A DNA stretch of 64,000 bases from Blepharisma stoltei. Lineage: Eukaryota; Ciliophora; Heterotrichea; Heterotrichida; Blepharismidae. Shown piece by piece: positions 1 to 11,400 of the stretch; positions within the stretch are counted from its first letter, which is position 1, and the number at the start of each line of letters is the position of its first letter. The position numbers and the translations under genes were made by a program. Under the pieces are notes generated by a model. The model was not told the DNA's origin. It did not search any database and was given only the letters and a program-made list of their open reading frames with translations. Location of the stretch: positions 62,001 through 126,000 of the forward strand of contig CAJZBQ010000034.1 of assembly GCA_914767885.1 (NCBI GenBank), read 5' to 3'.

Positions 1-3000
1 GAGCTTCTTATTTTGATAGCAGTTATGCAAGTGCATGCTTTAATCCCCCTTCCTTGAGAATTTTTTTTTCATTTAAGCAAGTAAGATATACGAAAGGGAT
101 GTAATATATATAAAATTATGTTTAAAATTCAGGATGAGATATCAAAATACTCTATAGAATAAATAAAAAAATTTTATTGAAATAAGACTTTATTTTATTA
201 TTTTGACAGCTCACATATGGGAAATTAGTAAACATATAAATGATTTGGGCTATTTCCACGTCCCCTTTCAACAAATTTCTATGATTGATGGCACCATGAC
301 TGTTTTTAAAGCCTTAAATATTTCAGTCCCTGTACTAGGTGTTCAAGCTTCAACATCATTAAATAGTGATTATTATCCTCAATATACAAGTGTGTCATTT
401 TCCAACACTTATACAGCAAATGCCATTGTATTTCTTCTTGCTTCATATAGAATTAACAGAGTTTCATTACTTCACCTTGATACTTCTTCAGGGAACAATT
501 TTAAAAATCAGTTTTTAAGCCAAGCAGAAGCGTAACTTCATACAAATACACCTATTAAAGACTATTTTTGATTTTTCACTTTTTTTAGCCTATCTAGGTA
601 GGTATTTTTGACCTCACCCATGCTTTTTTATTTTTTTTCTGGCTTTTTTAATTGGCATTAAATATAGCCACAAAATTTTAAAAAAAAATTTAAAATGATT
701 AATAAAATTTATGATTAGAAATACTAAATTTATAGCTAAAAAGCAAATAAGCAAAAAAAATAAACTAAAAAACTATCCAAAGAGGTATAAGAAAAAAAAT
801 TACTCTTTTGGTGTAGGCGTTGCATGAAGGAACGCAGAAGCGTATAAAATTGAAATTTTAAATAAAAATCAAACAATTCCAAGTGCTTATAATGGGACTG
901 ATAAATCCATGCTCCAAGAGATCATTGATATAAAATCGAGATATATCATAATAGAAGTAACCAATACTGAAGTGTTTTCAGTAATAAATGGTTTCTATGA
1001 CTTAGGAATGAGAAAAGGAGACCTTTACTTAATTTTTGCAGGAGGTTTTAGTGTATCAAACTCAGATATCGTTGAAAGTCAGTATAAACAACTATTTGAA
1101 ATTGCAGACGGATCTCTTTATATAACATTTTTGTCATTCTATGGATCATATGGAAAACAAATTTATTCAACATTTGAGCAAAAGTATGGACTCGTATATG
1201 ATTACATGTGTCTATTTTATGATGCAACTTATTTACTCCCCCCCTCCGTGAGCGAACAAATACATTGAAAAAATCCACCCTCCCTGAGTGAGCAAAAACG
1301 TTTTTTGAAAAAATTTTGATATATTAATAATTATTAATATGAAATATCTAGATAATAATATTTAATTTTGAAAAAATTGCATTTTAAAACATAAATCCAC
1401 AAATTAATAAATATTTTGTTTCAATTTTTACGAATTGGAATTTTTTTATTTTCAAAAAAATATAAATTTAAAAAAAATAATTCTAACTCCCCCCCCCCCC
1501 CCTCCGTGAGCGAACAAAAAAATTTTGTTCGCTCACGGAGGGGGGTTAATTTTTTTTTTTAAAAAAAATTTATATATAAATTTTATAAAAAATATTTTTT
1601 TCGAAATTTAAAAAAAATCCTAATTTGCAAAAATTGGGAAGCAAATATTAATTTAATTTGCAAAATTTATGTTTTAAAACGCAATTTGTTTAAAATTAAA
1701 CAGAATTAGCTCTAGATTTCATTATACTAATTATCACTTATATATCAAAATTTTTTTCCATTAAAATTTTTTCTATTAAAAAAATTTTTGTTCACTCACG
1801 GAGGGTGGGTTTTTTGGTCAAAAAATGGCGATTTTTCTAATGGTTTTGTTCGCTCACGGAGGGGGGGGGGGGGGGAGTAACTAATTTTTTTTTGTTCGCT
1901 TACTGAGATGGGAAGTTAGGAGCTTATGCAATAGATTCAATGATAAGCAGAGGATTTAATTTAAATAGCTCAGGGATTGAAGAATGGATAAGAAAAGTCC
2001 AGTTTAAAGGGTGCTCTGGAAATGTCCAAATAAGCAAAAGCGGAAATGACAGGTCTACTATAAAGGTAGGGGTTTATAATTTAAAATTAAATAACACCAG
2101 CTGGGATATTATATTGAGCGGAGTTCATGACCCTACAAAAGTGGTAGTTTTAGAAGCTTTAGCAGATGTTTCATGATATATTGAAAACAATGGGGTTCTT
2201 CCAAGTGAGATTATTGGGGATGATTTATCTTGCCCATTTAAGTCTGATGAAATTAGGTCATTCCTTTATGGATACTTAATTGTCGTTATCATTGGAGGCT
2301 CTTGTCTTATTTTTGATATCTATTTTCTCTATAAAAGTTTCGACAGTACTGTTGCGAGAAAATTTTCCCAGCTTCAGTGTAAAACTGAAGAAAATTTATT
2401 AGACCATTTACAGTATTTTATAATGATAATTGAATGCTTGCAGTATATAGCTATTGGCCCTGATTTTAAAGATGTATTTCCTGACTCTTTTAAGAGCATA
2501 CATTGCATATGATGTCTCAGTCCGGGCATGGCATCCTGGCCGTGCAGCTTCAAGCTCATATTTAATGAAATCTGACAAGATTTCCCAATTTAGAAATAGG
2601 CAGAAATACTAGGTAAGCAATTCCATGCTGCTCGGAGCTCGGCCCAATCCACTTTCAGAGTTGGATCTTATCTCGAGGGAAGGGGAGTTTCACAGTTGGA
2701 AAGGAGAAGCCCAGCAAGTTATGCAGATGATGCCTAGACCAATCAGGTAAATCCCAAGGTTAAACTCCAGGCTTTGAACTTTGCTGAAAGTCGGCAAAAA
2801 ATTCCATTTTTTAGGATTTTTGTGCGAGCAATCTTCGTACAACCCATACAGCAGCCGCAGAAGTTTATATAATCCCACACTTAACAATGGAGAAAGGCAA
2901 AGAAGAGGCACAAGAAAAAGAGCAAACACTCGGATCTCTCATGGCATCGGGGGTCGAAGAATGCAGCAAGGTGGCTCAAACCCTTTTCTTGCTGTGGAAT

Positions 3001-4071
3001 TCATCTAACCAAATCCAGCTTGATCGACAGCGTGCAAAGTGGATGAGCTCTTATGGGCCCTTAGTGACTACGTTGCAGAACTCTTTAATAGTTATTAACT
3101 CTTTTAATAGAATCACTAAAATTTCAACATTAGATCTACGAGGCTGGAATCAAAAATATGAATGGAAAATCTGGTACCAAATTACCTTAATGGAGTCTAT
3201 TTTAGGCCTTTGGCTTGTTTTCTTGGTTTTAAGTATTTTTGAGTTCTGGAGAAAATGGAAAATATCGTTAATCATCATAGTCAGTGAAATTGGAAAAATC
3301 TGCCTTCCTATTATAGGAGATATTTTATTTTTGCCTATGATTTGGTTTTTATTACTGACTTTTCAATGCACAGAAAGTATCGGGGATAAGTTTACAGAGA
3401 GTTTTCATAATCAAGACTGCACTGTTTTTTGCTGAAAAGATGACCATATTAAATATGCAGTTGGGTCAGCTGCTTCAATTTTGTTTTATTTGCCTGCAAG
3501 CTTATATTATAGACCTGCTTGAAAAGATAATACTGGGGATATGGTTTTTCACTTTAAAGAGCAGCCTTATCATTCAGTTATCAAAAGCTTTATGCAGATT
3601 CTTTTAGTTGTTCTTAATGTTGCATTGCTGCCTTATTCTGATACTGCTTATACAGTCTGCTTTGTTTTTATTATTGGAGCTTTTGGGGCGTTTACATTAT
3701 ATAAAAAGCCTTATAACTATGATAGAGCTTCTCTATGGTATAGCTTATTTATTTTTAGCTGTGTTTGGCTTTGAATTTGCTGTGAGGTTGCAAGATTTAA
3801 TGTGGTTTTTTCGGAGTGCATTATGGGGGTTGGCTGGTTTTTGCTAATTGTTATTGGAGTTATTTATCAAAAAAGAAAACTTCCTTCATTTTTGGAGACT
3901 CCAAAAGGGCAAGATATTTTGAGGCTATTTAAATTTCAGTTATCTAGAAGATCGCCTTTTCAAGCTGGAATCCAGTCTTCAGCAGTTTATAGTTATGTGG
4001 ACAATAGCAGTGGAGATATAAAAAAGAGCGACAATAATAGTGAAAATTTTTCTATAGGTTTTTTGCATTAA
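1..4071 (+). CDS. Multi-TM receptor with ANF-like ectodomain, copy 1 (5' cut by window edge, four IESs)
   Basis: Probable cell-surface receptor whose ectodomain resembles type-1 periplasmic-binding/ANF-receptor domains, followed by about nine hydrophobic segments. Only the second ligand-binding module and the membrane region lie in the window. Coding segments are 1-42, 228-534, 845-1235, 1919-2492 and 3107-4071; joined, they give one open frame of 759 codons including the TAA stop, with TGA read as Trp (e.g. the Trp after FC near 3433). Alignment by eye with copies 2 and 3 fixes every junction: CF-SKH, AEA-YKIE, ATY-LGAY and PDSF-NRITK. Ligand is unknown. The frame survives four insertions without loss, so the gene is probably functional after IES removal. 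Confidence 0.8.
43..227. mobile_element. IES 1 in receptor copy 1 (185 bp, TA-bounded)
   Basis: TA at 41-42 and TA at 226-227 flank an AT-rich insert absent from copies 2 and 3. Removing 43-227 joins TTT-AGT-AAA and restores the paralogue-like Cys-Phe-Ser-Lys-His. No clear terminal inverted repeat was seen. Confidence 0.75.
535..844. mobile_element. IES 2 in receptor copy 1 (310 bp) with 11-bp flanking direct repeat
   Basis: The repeat GCAGAAGCGTA occurs at 524-534 and again at 834-844; one copy plus the intervening DNA is removed to give Ala-Glu-Ala-Tyr-Lys. The repeat ends in TA, so the same cut is also TA-bounded. The inner ends are weakly inverted (CTTCATACAA versus CTTCATGCAA on the other strand). 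Confidence 0.75.
1236..1918 (-). mobile_element. Composite IES 3 in receptor copy 1: MITE family 1 with a second copy nested inside
   Basis: TTA at 1233-1235 and at 1916-1918 bound 683 bp. Removal restores Ala-Thr-Tyr-Leu-Gly-Ala-Tyr, as in both paralogues. The outer element is a diverged family-1 MITE in reverse orientation: left end with CTCCGTGAGCGAAC, right end near 1890-1915 with a decayed motif. It is split at about 1484-1880 by a younger copy. Confidence 0.85.
1487..1877 (+). mobile_element. Nested MITE, family 1 (391 bp)
   Basis: Inserted into the outer MITE with TAA duplicated at 1484-1486 and 1878-1880. Its left end is a long hairpin, a C-tract plus CTCCGTGAGCGAAC facing its own complement. 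Its right end carries two direct copies of the motif. It is nearly identical to the element at 59098-59487, so it is probably recent. Confidence 0.88.
2493..3106. mobile_element. IES 4 in receptor copy 1: GC-rich retroposon-like element (about 604 bp)
   Basis: The direct repeat ACTCTTTTAA lies at 2484-2493 and 3098-3107 around a GC-richer body (2494-3097). Excision between the TA dinucleotides inside the repeats restores Asp-Ser-Phe-Asn-Arg-Ile-Thr-Lys. The body resembles the elements near 5390, 6110 and 7370, sharing blocks such as GGGCATGGC and a segment near CGACAG.TGACCA. An open frame inside (2887-3435) merely runs into the receptor exon and is not a separate gene. Confidence 0.75.
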
Positions 4072-4103
4072 TATCAAGTATGATTATAAATTTAAACTGC
4101 TCA

Positions 4104-4402
4104 ATCCCCACCTCTCAGTAAGCGAACAGAAAAATATTTTTTGAAAAAAATTCAGAGCAAATTTTTGTTTTCGAAAATTAAAAAAATCCCAATTCACAAA
4201 AGTTGAAAAATAAATATTTAATAAAAAATTTATGTTTTAAAATGCAATTTGTTTCTAAATTAACAGTATTAGCTAGATATTTACTTATACTAATGATCAA
4301 AATTTTTTTCATATAAAATTTTTTATTCGCTTAAGGAGGGTGGGCTTTTAGGCAAAAAGGGAATTTTTCAATGGCTTTGCTCGCTAACGGAGGGGGGAGT
4401 TA
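4104..4402 (+). mobile_element. MITE family 1, diverged copy
   Basis: The left end has CAGTAAGCGAACAG; the right end has GCTAACGGAGGGGGGAGTTA. The internal sequence follows the family consensus (TTTATGTTTTAAAATGCAAT, then an ATTAGCTAGAT-like block). It lies 30 bp past the stop of receptor copy 1. Confidence 0.75.
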
Positions 4403-4403
4403 A

Positions 4404-5039
4404 ATGATTCTAAATAATAAATAATGGCTTTTTTAGCAATTGCTGACTTATAAATTAAATACTAATAAATATTACTAATTTTAACAAATGTAATATTCAA
4501 TAATAGCTCCTTAAATGCGATTTTTATAGAATTAATAAATATTCTAATTTTGTGCATACCTATAGTTTATCACAAATTTTTCTTACTCCTAGGTAGACCA
4601 TTATAAAAGTACCCATTTTTATGGAAATTAGCTGCTTGGTTTTACGAGCAAAAAAACGTTCATTAAAAAAATTTTATGAAAATATAATTAATCCAACAAA
4701 TTTTATTAAACCTAAAACTGCTTGCATCAAACCATTTCAAATTAAACTATATTTTTTAAATCCGAAAAATTATTTTTAATTGAACTCCTTGAGGCTAGCG
4801 AGAAAAGTATTTTGCATGCTAATAATGGAAAGTTAACGATAAATTAATTTTCAACTTAAAAAATAAAAATCTAGAATGTAGTCGCCTAAAATAAAAGCTT
4901 TAAAAATCATAAAACTTGCATTTATTACATTTAAATTTTATATTTTCTTGAATTAGACTTATCCGTTTTATATAATTGATTAAAAATTTTCATTAATTTT
5001 TATCAATATTCCGAGTATTATCGAGGCATGTTTTAGTTT
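4404..5039. other. AT-rich intergenic stretch
   Basis: Very AT-rich with no convincing frame or repeat family. The last part leads into the receptor relic and is the likely old promoter region. Confidence 0.5.
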
Positions 5040-5375
5040 TTATAAATTTGCATTGAGTCAGTGCCTCATTGTTCTTATTTTATACAGCCGATTCGCTCCT
5101 GCATCTATAAATACACACTATTATGAATGAGTATTATTGTCAGGTCTAGGCTTAGGGCCATGCAAACCGAATCCTAATGCATTTTACATCAAAATCGAAA
5201 TAAATCATATAAATGGCGTTGAAGACCTTATAGCTAATAGAGATATCACTTATATGAAGTAACATTTTCAACAATTATGTTTTCTCATATCAGTGCATGT
5301 GCAAAACTATATAGCTTCATGCATTTAATCTATGATTTTATTACAGATAACCCTCTCAGCTTATTTATTTTTCTG
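5040..5375 (+). pseudogene. Relic of receptor N-terminus
   Basis: The DNA aligns by eye with positions 8450-8760 of receptor copy 2 (shared blocks TTTTATACAGCC, GGTCTAGGCTT, GAAGACCTTATAG, AGAGATATCACTTAT, TTCATGCATTTAATCTATG). It has frameshifts, loss of the codons before the ACATAACATTTTC-like block, and no continuation beyond about 5375, where a GC-rich repeat begins. It is a decayed tandem copy of the N-terminal lobe only. Confidence 0.7.
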
Positions 5376-5389
5376 GCACCTGAGATAGA

Positions 5390-5860
5390 GCCTCAGCTCG
5401 GTCTACAAGCAAACAATCCCTAGATCATTAGGGCAACACCTTAGAGTTATGCCTTAGGAAAGTTATGATTCGGAGTTTGAAAGGTATCTGCCTGAAATCA
5501 ATGGAGCTACTCCTGATTAATTGGGAACGATTTCCAGCGCGATACTAGGCATTGCGCCATGGGCTACCAGTTTCAAACTTGATCGACAGATGACCAAGAG
5601 CCGGCTAAAAATTCAATTTTTGGGTTTTTTTCGTTCAGTCTAAGCAACATTCCAAAAGAAGTCATAGCCTTACCACTCAAAACTGGAGCTGATAAATAAG
5701 GAAAAGATTGAGCCATCGGACCCTATTATAGAGGCCATGGCATTAAGCAATGAAGAAGAGGAAAGGCGTTGATCGAGCTAATTTTCAAACGAGTTCATCA
5801 TCCTAACTCAAAAAGCTCCCATAGTGGCACTGCAAAAAGGGTAAATCCCCTAGGGGATCC
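5390..5860. mobile_element. GC-rich retroposon-like repeat, subfamily I
   Basis: It shares ordered blocks with the element at 7370-7898: CGGAGTTTGAAAGG, then GGGCTAC, then GACAG-TGACCA, then AATTTTTGGG. It truncates the receptor relic. Ends are approximate and no target duplication was found. Confidence 0.55.
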
Positions 5861-6072
5861 TTGATGATTGTTAGCAATAAGCTGCAGTCAACCTGTAATT
5901 AACTTACTTAAGTTATGATTCCTGCTCTTTCCATACAAAAAACAACTATATGTAATCATTTATATGAAAATAAATTTAATACATAAATAAAATTGTTTTG
6001 CCTTTGCTTTAATTTTTAAACATAATCTCCTAAAAATGGGTGATTATTTTTTTATATATATGGAATTTCTTG

Positions 6073-6842
6073 CTCCTCCCAGCGAATAAAAAATTTTGTT
6101 TACTTTATCGGACACATAAAAATGGAGTGGAAAACCAGCTCCCCTCTTAGCACCTGTAGCCAAAAGGGAGTCAGGGAACCAGAAGGAAGGGAGAGCAGCG
6201 CTCGGTGAGTATTTTCGTCCAGGTTTTTACTTGGCCTGATGGACTAAATGTCAGGCTAACCTATGGCAAGCTCGCATTCAGGGCAAGGTTTTACCCCAAG
6301 TTAGGATGAAACTTGGAAATTGGAAAGAGACGGCTAACAAGATCAGGCATTTTCCTTGCATGATACCGGGAGTTGTGGTCTGGGCTACAAATTTCATCTC
6401 GGTCGATAACCTAGCCAGAAACTTCTCTTTTCGAATTTTCGGGAAAGGTAACCACGCAGAAGTACTGCACGGCGACCCAGAGTCTTTACCTCCGGGTAGC
6501 AAGTGCAAGCCCTTGCCAGGAGGGAGCAACACAAGCGTTAAGCTGCGCAATCAGGCTGGCAAGCAAGAGATTTTGTGAAGCCATTAGTGTTCTAACTGCT
6601 TACATCTCTACAATATTTAATGAATGAATGTTTACTTTATCAAGGGCTAAATTTTTTTAAATATTTACATATAATTTCCTGTAAAATTTAAAACAATTCC
6701 AATTCGATAAAAATTAAAGTAAAATTTAGTTTAATTTTATATTTTAAGAATGCAAGATGTTTAAAATTTAAAAGAATTAGATTTTTTTCGTTAAACAAAT
6801 AGGGATTTTTCCAATAATTTTTTTTGCTAACGGAGGAAGGAG
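6073..6842 (+). mobile_element. MITE family 1 split by a retroposon-like insertion
   Basis: The left hairpin arm ends inside GTTTACTTTATC (6098-6109). The element resumes at the second copy of that 12-mer (6630-6641) with AAGGGCTAAATTTTTTT, matching the consensus after the hairpin, and ends at GCTAACGGAGGAAGGAGTCA. Confidence 0.7.
6110..6629 (+). mobile_element. GC-rich retroposon-like element, subfamily I (520 bp)
   Basis: Flanked by the 12-bp target duplication GTTTACTTTATC and ending in a short (AATG)n tail before the second copy. The body shares blocks with 2494-3097 and 7370-7898 (GGGCTACAAATTTCATC, then TTTCGGGAAAGGTAACC). Base composition is far GC-richer than the surroundings. The 90-codon frames on both strands look incidental. 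Confidence 0.7.
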
Positions 6843-7018
6843 TCATAACCTTAAAACAATTTCATTTATAATTATTCAAAGTAATAAGACTCTTCACATA
6901 TAAAAATCTAACTCTACTTATTAAGAAATGAACATTTTTTATTATTAAAATATAGGATTTTAACATGAAAAAATGAAAATAAAGAAATTGCGTCAAAAAA
7001 TTATATTTAGAAGTGCTT

Positions 7019-7199
7019 ACCCCCTCCCTCTGTGAACAAGCAAAACATTTGAAAGATTCCACCATTTTTGGAGTGAAACAATTTTTTAATATAGGGATAT
7101 TTTATAAAAGCATTTTGATATATAAATGGCAATTATTATAATAAATTTCGAGCTAATTCTAAATCTTTTTTTTTTAAATTTCCAAAAAAAATGTTCTGC
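7019..7199 (-). mobile_element. MITE family 1, truncated reverse copy
   Basis: Begins at TTA with a C-tract and TCTGTGAACAAGC, then follows the reversed family order (CATTTTTGG, GATATATAAATGGCAATTATTATAA). It breaks off near 7199, where a hairpin element begins. Confidence 0.6.
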
Positions 7200-7330
7200 C
7201 TTTGCATTTATGATTATCAGTATGCGAATCATACTGGAGATATAAGCAATATACTTTGTGGCAAAAATATCATGCTGATATCATCAGTATGGCTCGCATA
7301 ATGGCGCTCAAGGCACAAAAATATATTTAT
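7200..7330. mobile_element. Short hairpin element, family 3
   Basis: Imperfect palindrome with ATCAGTATGCGAATCATACT facing ATCATCAGTATGGCTCGCAT. The terminal GTGCCT block also occurs in the elements at 29573-29712 and 40515-40650. Confidence 0.55.
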
Positions 7331-7369
7331 AAAAAAAAAACTCTTGATGACTGACTCCCCCCTCCTTGG

Positions 7370-7898
7370 ATAATTAAAATATGGCGTCTTCATCTGGGCA
7401 TGGCCTCCCGGCCATGCAGCCTCGACTCATATTTTAATTATATCAGGCAAGGTTTTACCATTCTAGAGATGGACGGCAATACTAGGCAAGCAAATCTGGT
7501 GGTGTTCAGAGCCTAGTCCTAGTCTAATCTCAGGGGTGGATTTTTCCTCGAGGGTACGGAGTTTGAAAGGGGAAGCTCAGCAAAGTCCTCAGGACCAATC
7601 GGGCAACTCCCTAGCGTGAAACTGGGCGTTACGTCCCGGGCTACGTATTTTTCCTTTTTGCCGACAGCTGACCAGAAAATCCATTTTTGGGCTTTCGGAA
7701 AAGCAACCCATGTACAAGCAAGTAGCTCATCCATGAGCCGTCGAAGCCGGCAACACTCTTCCCAAGAAGCACCCTGGTGATCAAAACAGGCCATCCCCAG
7801 CGACCTGTGGGCCCGATGCGACGAAGGCGAATGATAGTACCTGGGGTTGTCACCCCGTAGTGGACGTTAAACGATATAAATTCTATAAGATAAGATAA
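7370..7898 (+). mobile_element. GC-rich retroposon-like element, subfamily I
   Basis: The body starts near AAAATATGGCGTC and ends in a (GATAA)n tail at about 7885-7898. The flanks GACTCCCCCCT (7353-7363 and 7899-7909) suggest insertion into the terminal repeat of the downstream MITE with duplication of that end. Confidence 0.65.
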
Positions 7899-7900
7899 GA

Positions 7901-8236
7901 CTCCCCCCTTCGTGAGCGAATAAAATGCTTTTATTCTTTATAGAGGGGGGCTAATATAATTTTTATAGTAAAATTATTTTCAAATTTTAAAAATCCAAAT
8001 TCGCAAAAATTGGAAAGCAAATATTTATTTAATGTGTAAAATTTATTCTTTAAAATGCAATTTAAACAGAATTCGCTAGATATTTTTCATTATAATAATT
8101 ATCATTTATATATGAAATATTTTCCACACAAAAAATTTTCTATTAAAAAATTTTTGTTCGCTCACGGAGGGGTGGTTTTTGGGCAAGAAATAGGGATTTT
8201 TCAAATGGTTTTGCTCTCTCATTAAGGGTGGGGGAG
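7901..8236 (+). mobile_element. MITE family 1
   Basis: Starts CTCCCCCCTTCGTGAGCGAA and ends with a G-tract and GAG followed by TGA. The internal order matches the family: AAAATTGGAAAGCAAATATT, then a ...GCAATTTAAACAGAATT block, then the subterminal motif before GGGGTGGTTTTTGGGC. Confidence 0.8.
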
Positions 8237-8405
8237 TGAGTAAAAATTTTTTGGTTACTCAGAGATGGAGTAAGAAATATCAATATCAAAACTAAAATTA
8301 AAATTAATTTATAGTAAATTTTCTCCTATTTAAAGTTTTAAAAATTATCTCATTTAATGTTAAAATTTGTTTATATATTGATAAAAATATTCAGTAATTT
8401 TATGA

Positions 8406-11400
8406 ATGTTGAATATTATCAAGCTTAAATTTTGAATATTATTCAATTTCATTCTAGGTCAATACCTTAATGTTCCTATTTTATACAGCCAATTCACTCC
8501 TAGCACTATAAAAGACATTGTCGTGAATCAGTATTTTTGCCCAGGTCTAGGCTTCGAGCCATGCAAATCGAATCCGAATGCATTTTACATTCCAATAGAA
8601 ATCAATCATATAAATGACTTTGAAGACCTTATAGTTAATAGAGATATCACTTATTTATTTGACATAACATTTTCAACTATTATGACTTCTCATATCAGCG
8701 CATACGCAAAACAATATAACTTCATGCATTTAATCTATGGCTTTCCCCCAGAAAACCCTCGTCAGCTAACTTACTTTTCTGACTCCCAAGAAATCATAAT
8801 AAGAGACGCTGCAGTGTCATTTGTTAAATATTTTGGCTGCCAAAAAGTTGTAGTGTTTTTGAGTCAAGAGCTCTTTGGGATGAGTTTTAAGGATGTAAGT
8901 GACGTCGAAATTGCTTATGAAGCTGTAATTCCTTCAGGAATCTCTTATGAAGCAATTTCTCTTATTGTATCAAAGGAAGTTAAGCCGTTAGGAGTTAAAA
9001 TAATTATTATCGCAACTACCGAGAATATTTCAAAACTGTTACAAAAAGCAATAGAAGAAGCTGCTATGAATAAGGAGGGTTATGTCTTTATCTTTCTACA
9101 TCAAAGTGCTTGGACTGCATACCTGGAAGGAGCAATATTAATAGAAGAATATGATTGAATTCCTACAGGAGTAGAAAATTATATAGAAATTCTAATAGAA
9201 GGAGCAACAACCTTTTTACTAAAGTTTATGAATATGAGTCTAATACAAGGAAGTTTTTCATTATACTCATTTTATGGTATTCTTATTAATCAAATCAATA
9301 CTGAAAGGTTTTACCTCTTCAATATTCAAAATAATCAGCGAGTGCTTATAGGAAATATCACAAACAATGCTGTTAATTTGCAATCTTCTCCTATTTTTCC
9401 AGGAGGTACAACAAATAGTCCCAATAAATCTAAGTTACAAATCCCCATAAGTATAGCTGGAGGGGCAAGTAATCCAGATGGATCCACATATAATTTTAAT
9501 GCGATATAGAAATTTCCCATAGATGGCGCTGTTTGCCCTTGATTTGCCCACTGGGAAAATTTTTTGGTTCGACCCAGTCCCATATGGTTTGGTCAAAAAA
9601 AAAATTTTTCTCATGGGCAAATCAAGGGCAAACAGCGCATCTATGGAAAATTTCTATATGTCAGAATGGGTCAATTTATGCCATGAATTATGTAAATGCT
9701 GATTCTGACATACTTAAAAACTTTGAACTTGTAATAAACAATATAGAAGATTGTGGGGCTTCTTATTTTGAGAGTGAATATGCAACCGATTGCTACACTA
9801 AGCACTCCAATGATTTGGGATATTTTCATATTCCACCTGAGCCACTTTATATGGCTAATGGTATTTTAACAGTTTTTGAGTCTCTAAATATTTCAGTCCC
9901 TGTAATAGGTATCAAATCTTCTGCTCTAATGGAAAATAATTATTATCCTCAATACACAAGCGTTACTTTTTCTAATGCATATACAGCAAGAGCAGTCGCT
10001 TTGTTATTATCATCATTCGGAATTAAAAAATGCTCATTGCTATATCTTGATACTTCTTGAGGTCAAAATTTCAAAAATCAGTTTATCAGTCAAGCAAAGC
10101 AATATAATCTAGAAGTTTTGAACAAAATTCAAGCAGTCCCTCAAGGATATGATGGTACGAACAAAACCATTATCCAAGAAATTGTTGATTTGAAGACAAG
10201 ATATGTCATTATGGAAGTTTCTGATTCTGAAAACTTTTCAATTATAGAAGCTTTTTATGACTTAGGAATGAGGAGAGGAGACCTTTATTTGGTGCTAGGG
10301 GAAGGAGGCTTCAGTGCTTCAAATAGTTATATAAGTTCTGACTTATACAACAAAATAACAGAAATTGGGGACAGAGCTCTTTATATGTCATCACTAACAT
10401 ATTATGGGAAATTTGGAAAATCCATTCGTAAAGCGTTTTTTGAAGAGTATAGGTTTGCAAATGACTATATGTGCCAATTTTACGATGCAACTTATCTCGG
10501 AGCGTATGCAATAGATTCAATGATAAATAGAGGATTTAACGTAAATAGCCAAGGAATAGAAGAGTGAATAAGAAAAATCAAATTTACTGGCTGCTCAGGA
10601 AATGTGCAGATAAGCAAAACTGGAGCTGACCGATCAACTATACAAGTCGGAGTCTATAGTTTAAGGTTAAACAGCACTAGTTGAAGTATCTCACTAAGTG
10701 GAATCAACGATCCTACAAAATCTGTATATTATGAGTCTATAAATAAAATTTTATGATATGCTGATAATGATGATATTCTTCCAAGTGACATTATTGGGGA
10801 AGACTTATCATGCCCATTTAAACTTGAAGAAGTTAGACAATTTTTTCATGGCTATTTAGTCCTCATTATCTTTGGGAGTTCTTTTCTAGCTTTTGATATA
10901 TATTTGATTTATAGGTTTTTTAAAAATTCTTCAAATAATCAGATTCCTATGCTTATAGAGAAAGTTGAAGCAAATATTTTTGATTATTTTATATATTTAG
11001 CAATGCTTATAGAGTGTTTGCAATATATATCGATAGGTCCAGATTTAACTGATATATTGCCAGAATCCTTAACTAAATTTTCTAAAATTTCAATACTAGA
11101 CATTAGAGAGTTTATCCAAGTTGATCATTATAAATTTTTTTATCAAATGATTATGATTCACATTATTTCAACTCTATGATTAATTTTTCTTTTAAGAAAG
11201 ATTTTTGATTGGTTGAGAAACTGTAAATTTATATTGATATCAATGATTATTAGAGTCGGAAATTGCTTTCTTTTGACTGTAGCTGATATTTTTTTCTTGC
11301 CTATCATTTACTTTTTATTTTTGGATTTTCAATGCATAGAGAGTATAGGAGATACCTTTGAAAAAAGCTTTCTTAACCAAGATTGCACTATTTTCTGCTG

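Noticed and set aside
1048-1278. Open frames antisense to the receptor array and to the WD40-channel genes
   Set aside because: They are shadows of conserved sense coding; no domain, start context or conservation supports them.
1501-1545. Facing repeats that could be taken for a CRISPR unit or a transcription terminator
   Set aside because: They are the hairpin end of a MITE recurring elsewhere; no spacer array exists and the genome is eukaryotic.
6278-6578. Overlapping 90-codon frames on both strands in the GC-rich element, and similar ones at 7519-7853, 40742-41339 and 48616-48989
   Set aside because: Higher GC content lengthens chance frames; they lack homology and are not conserved among copies of the same repeat.
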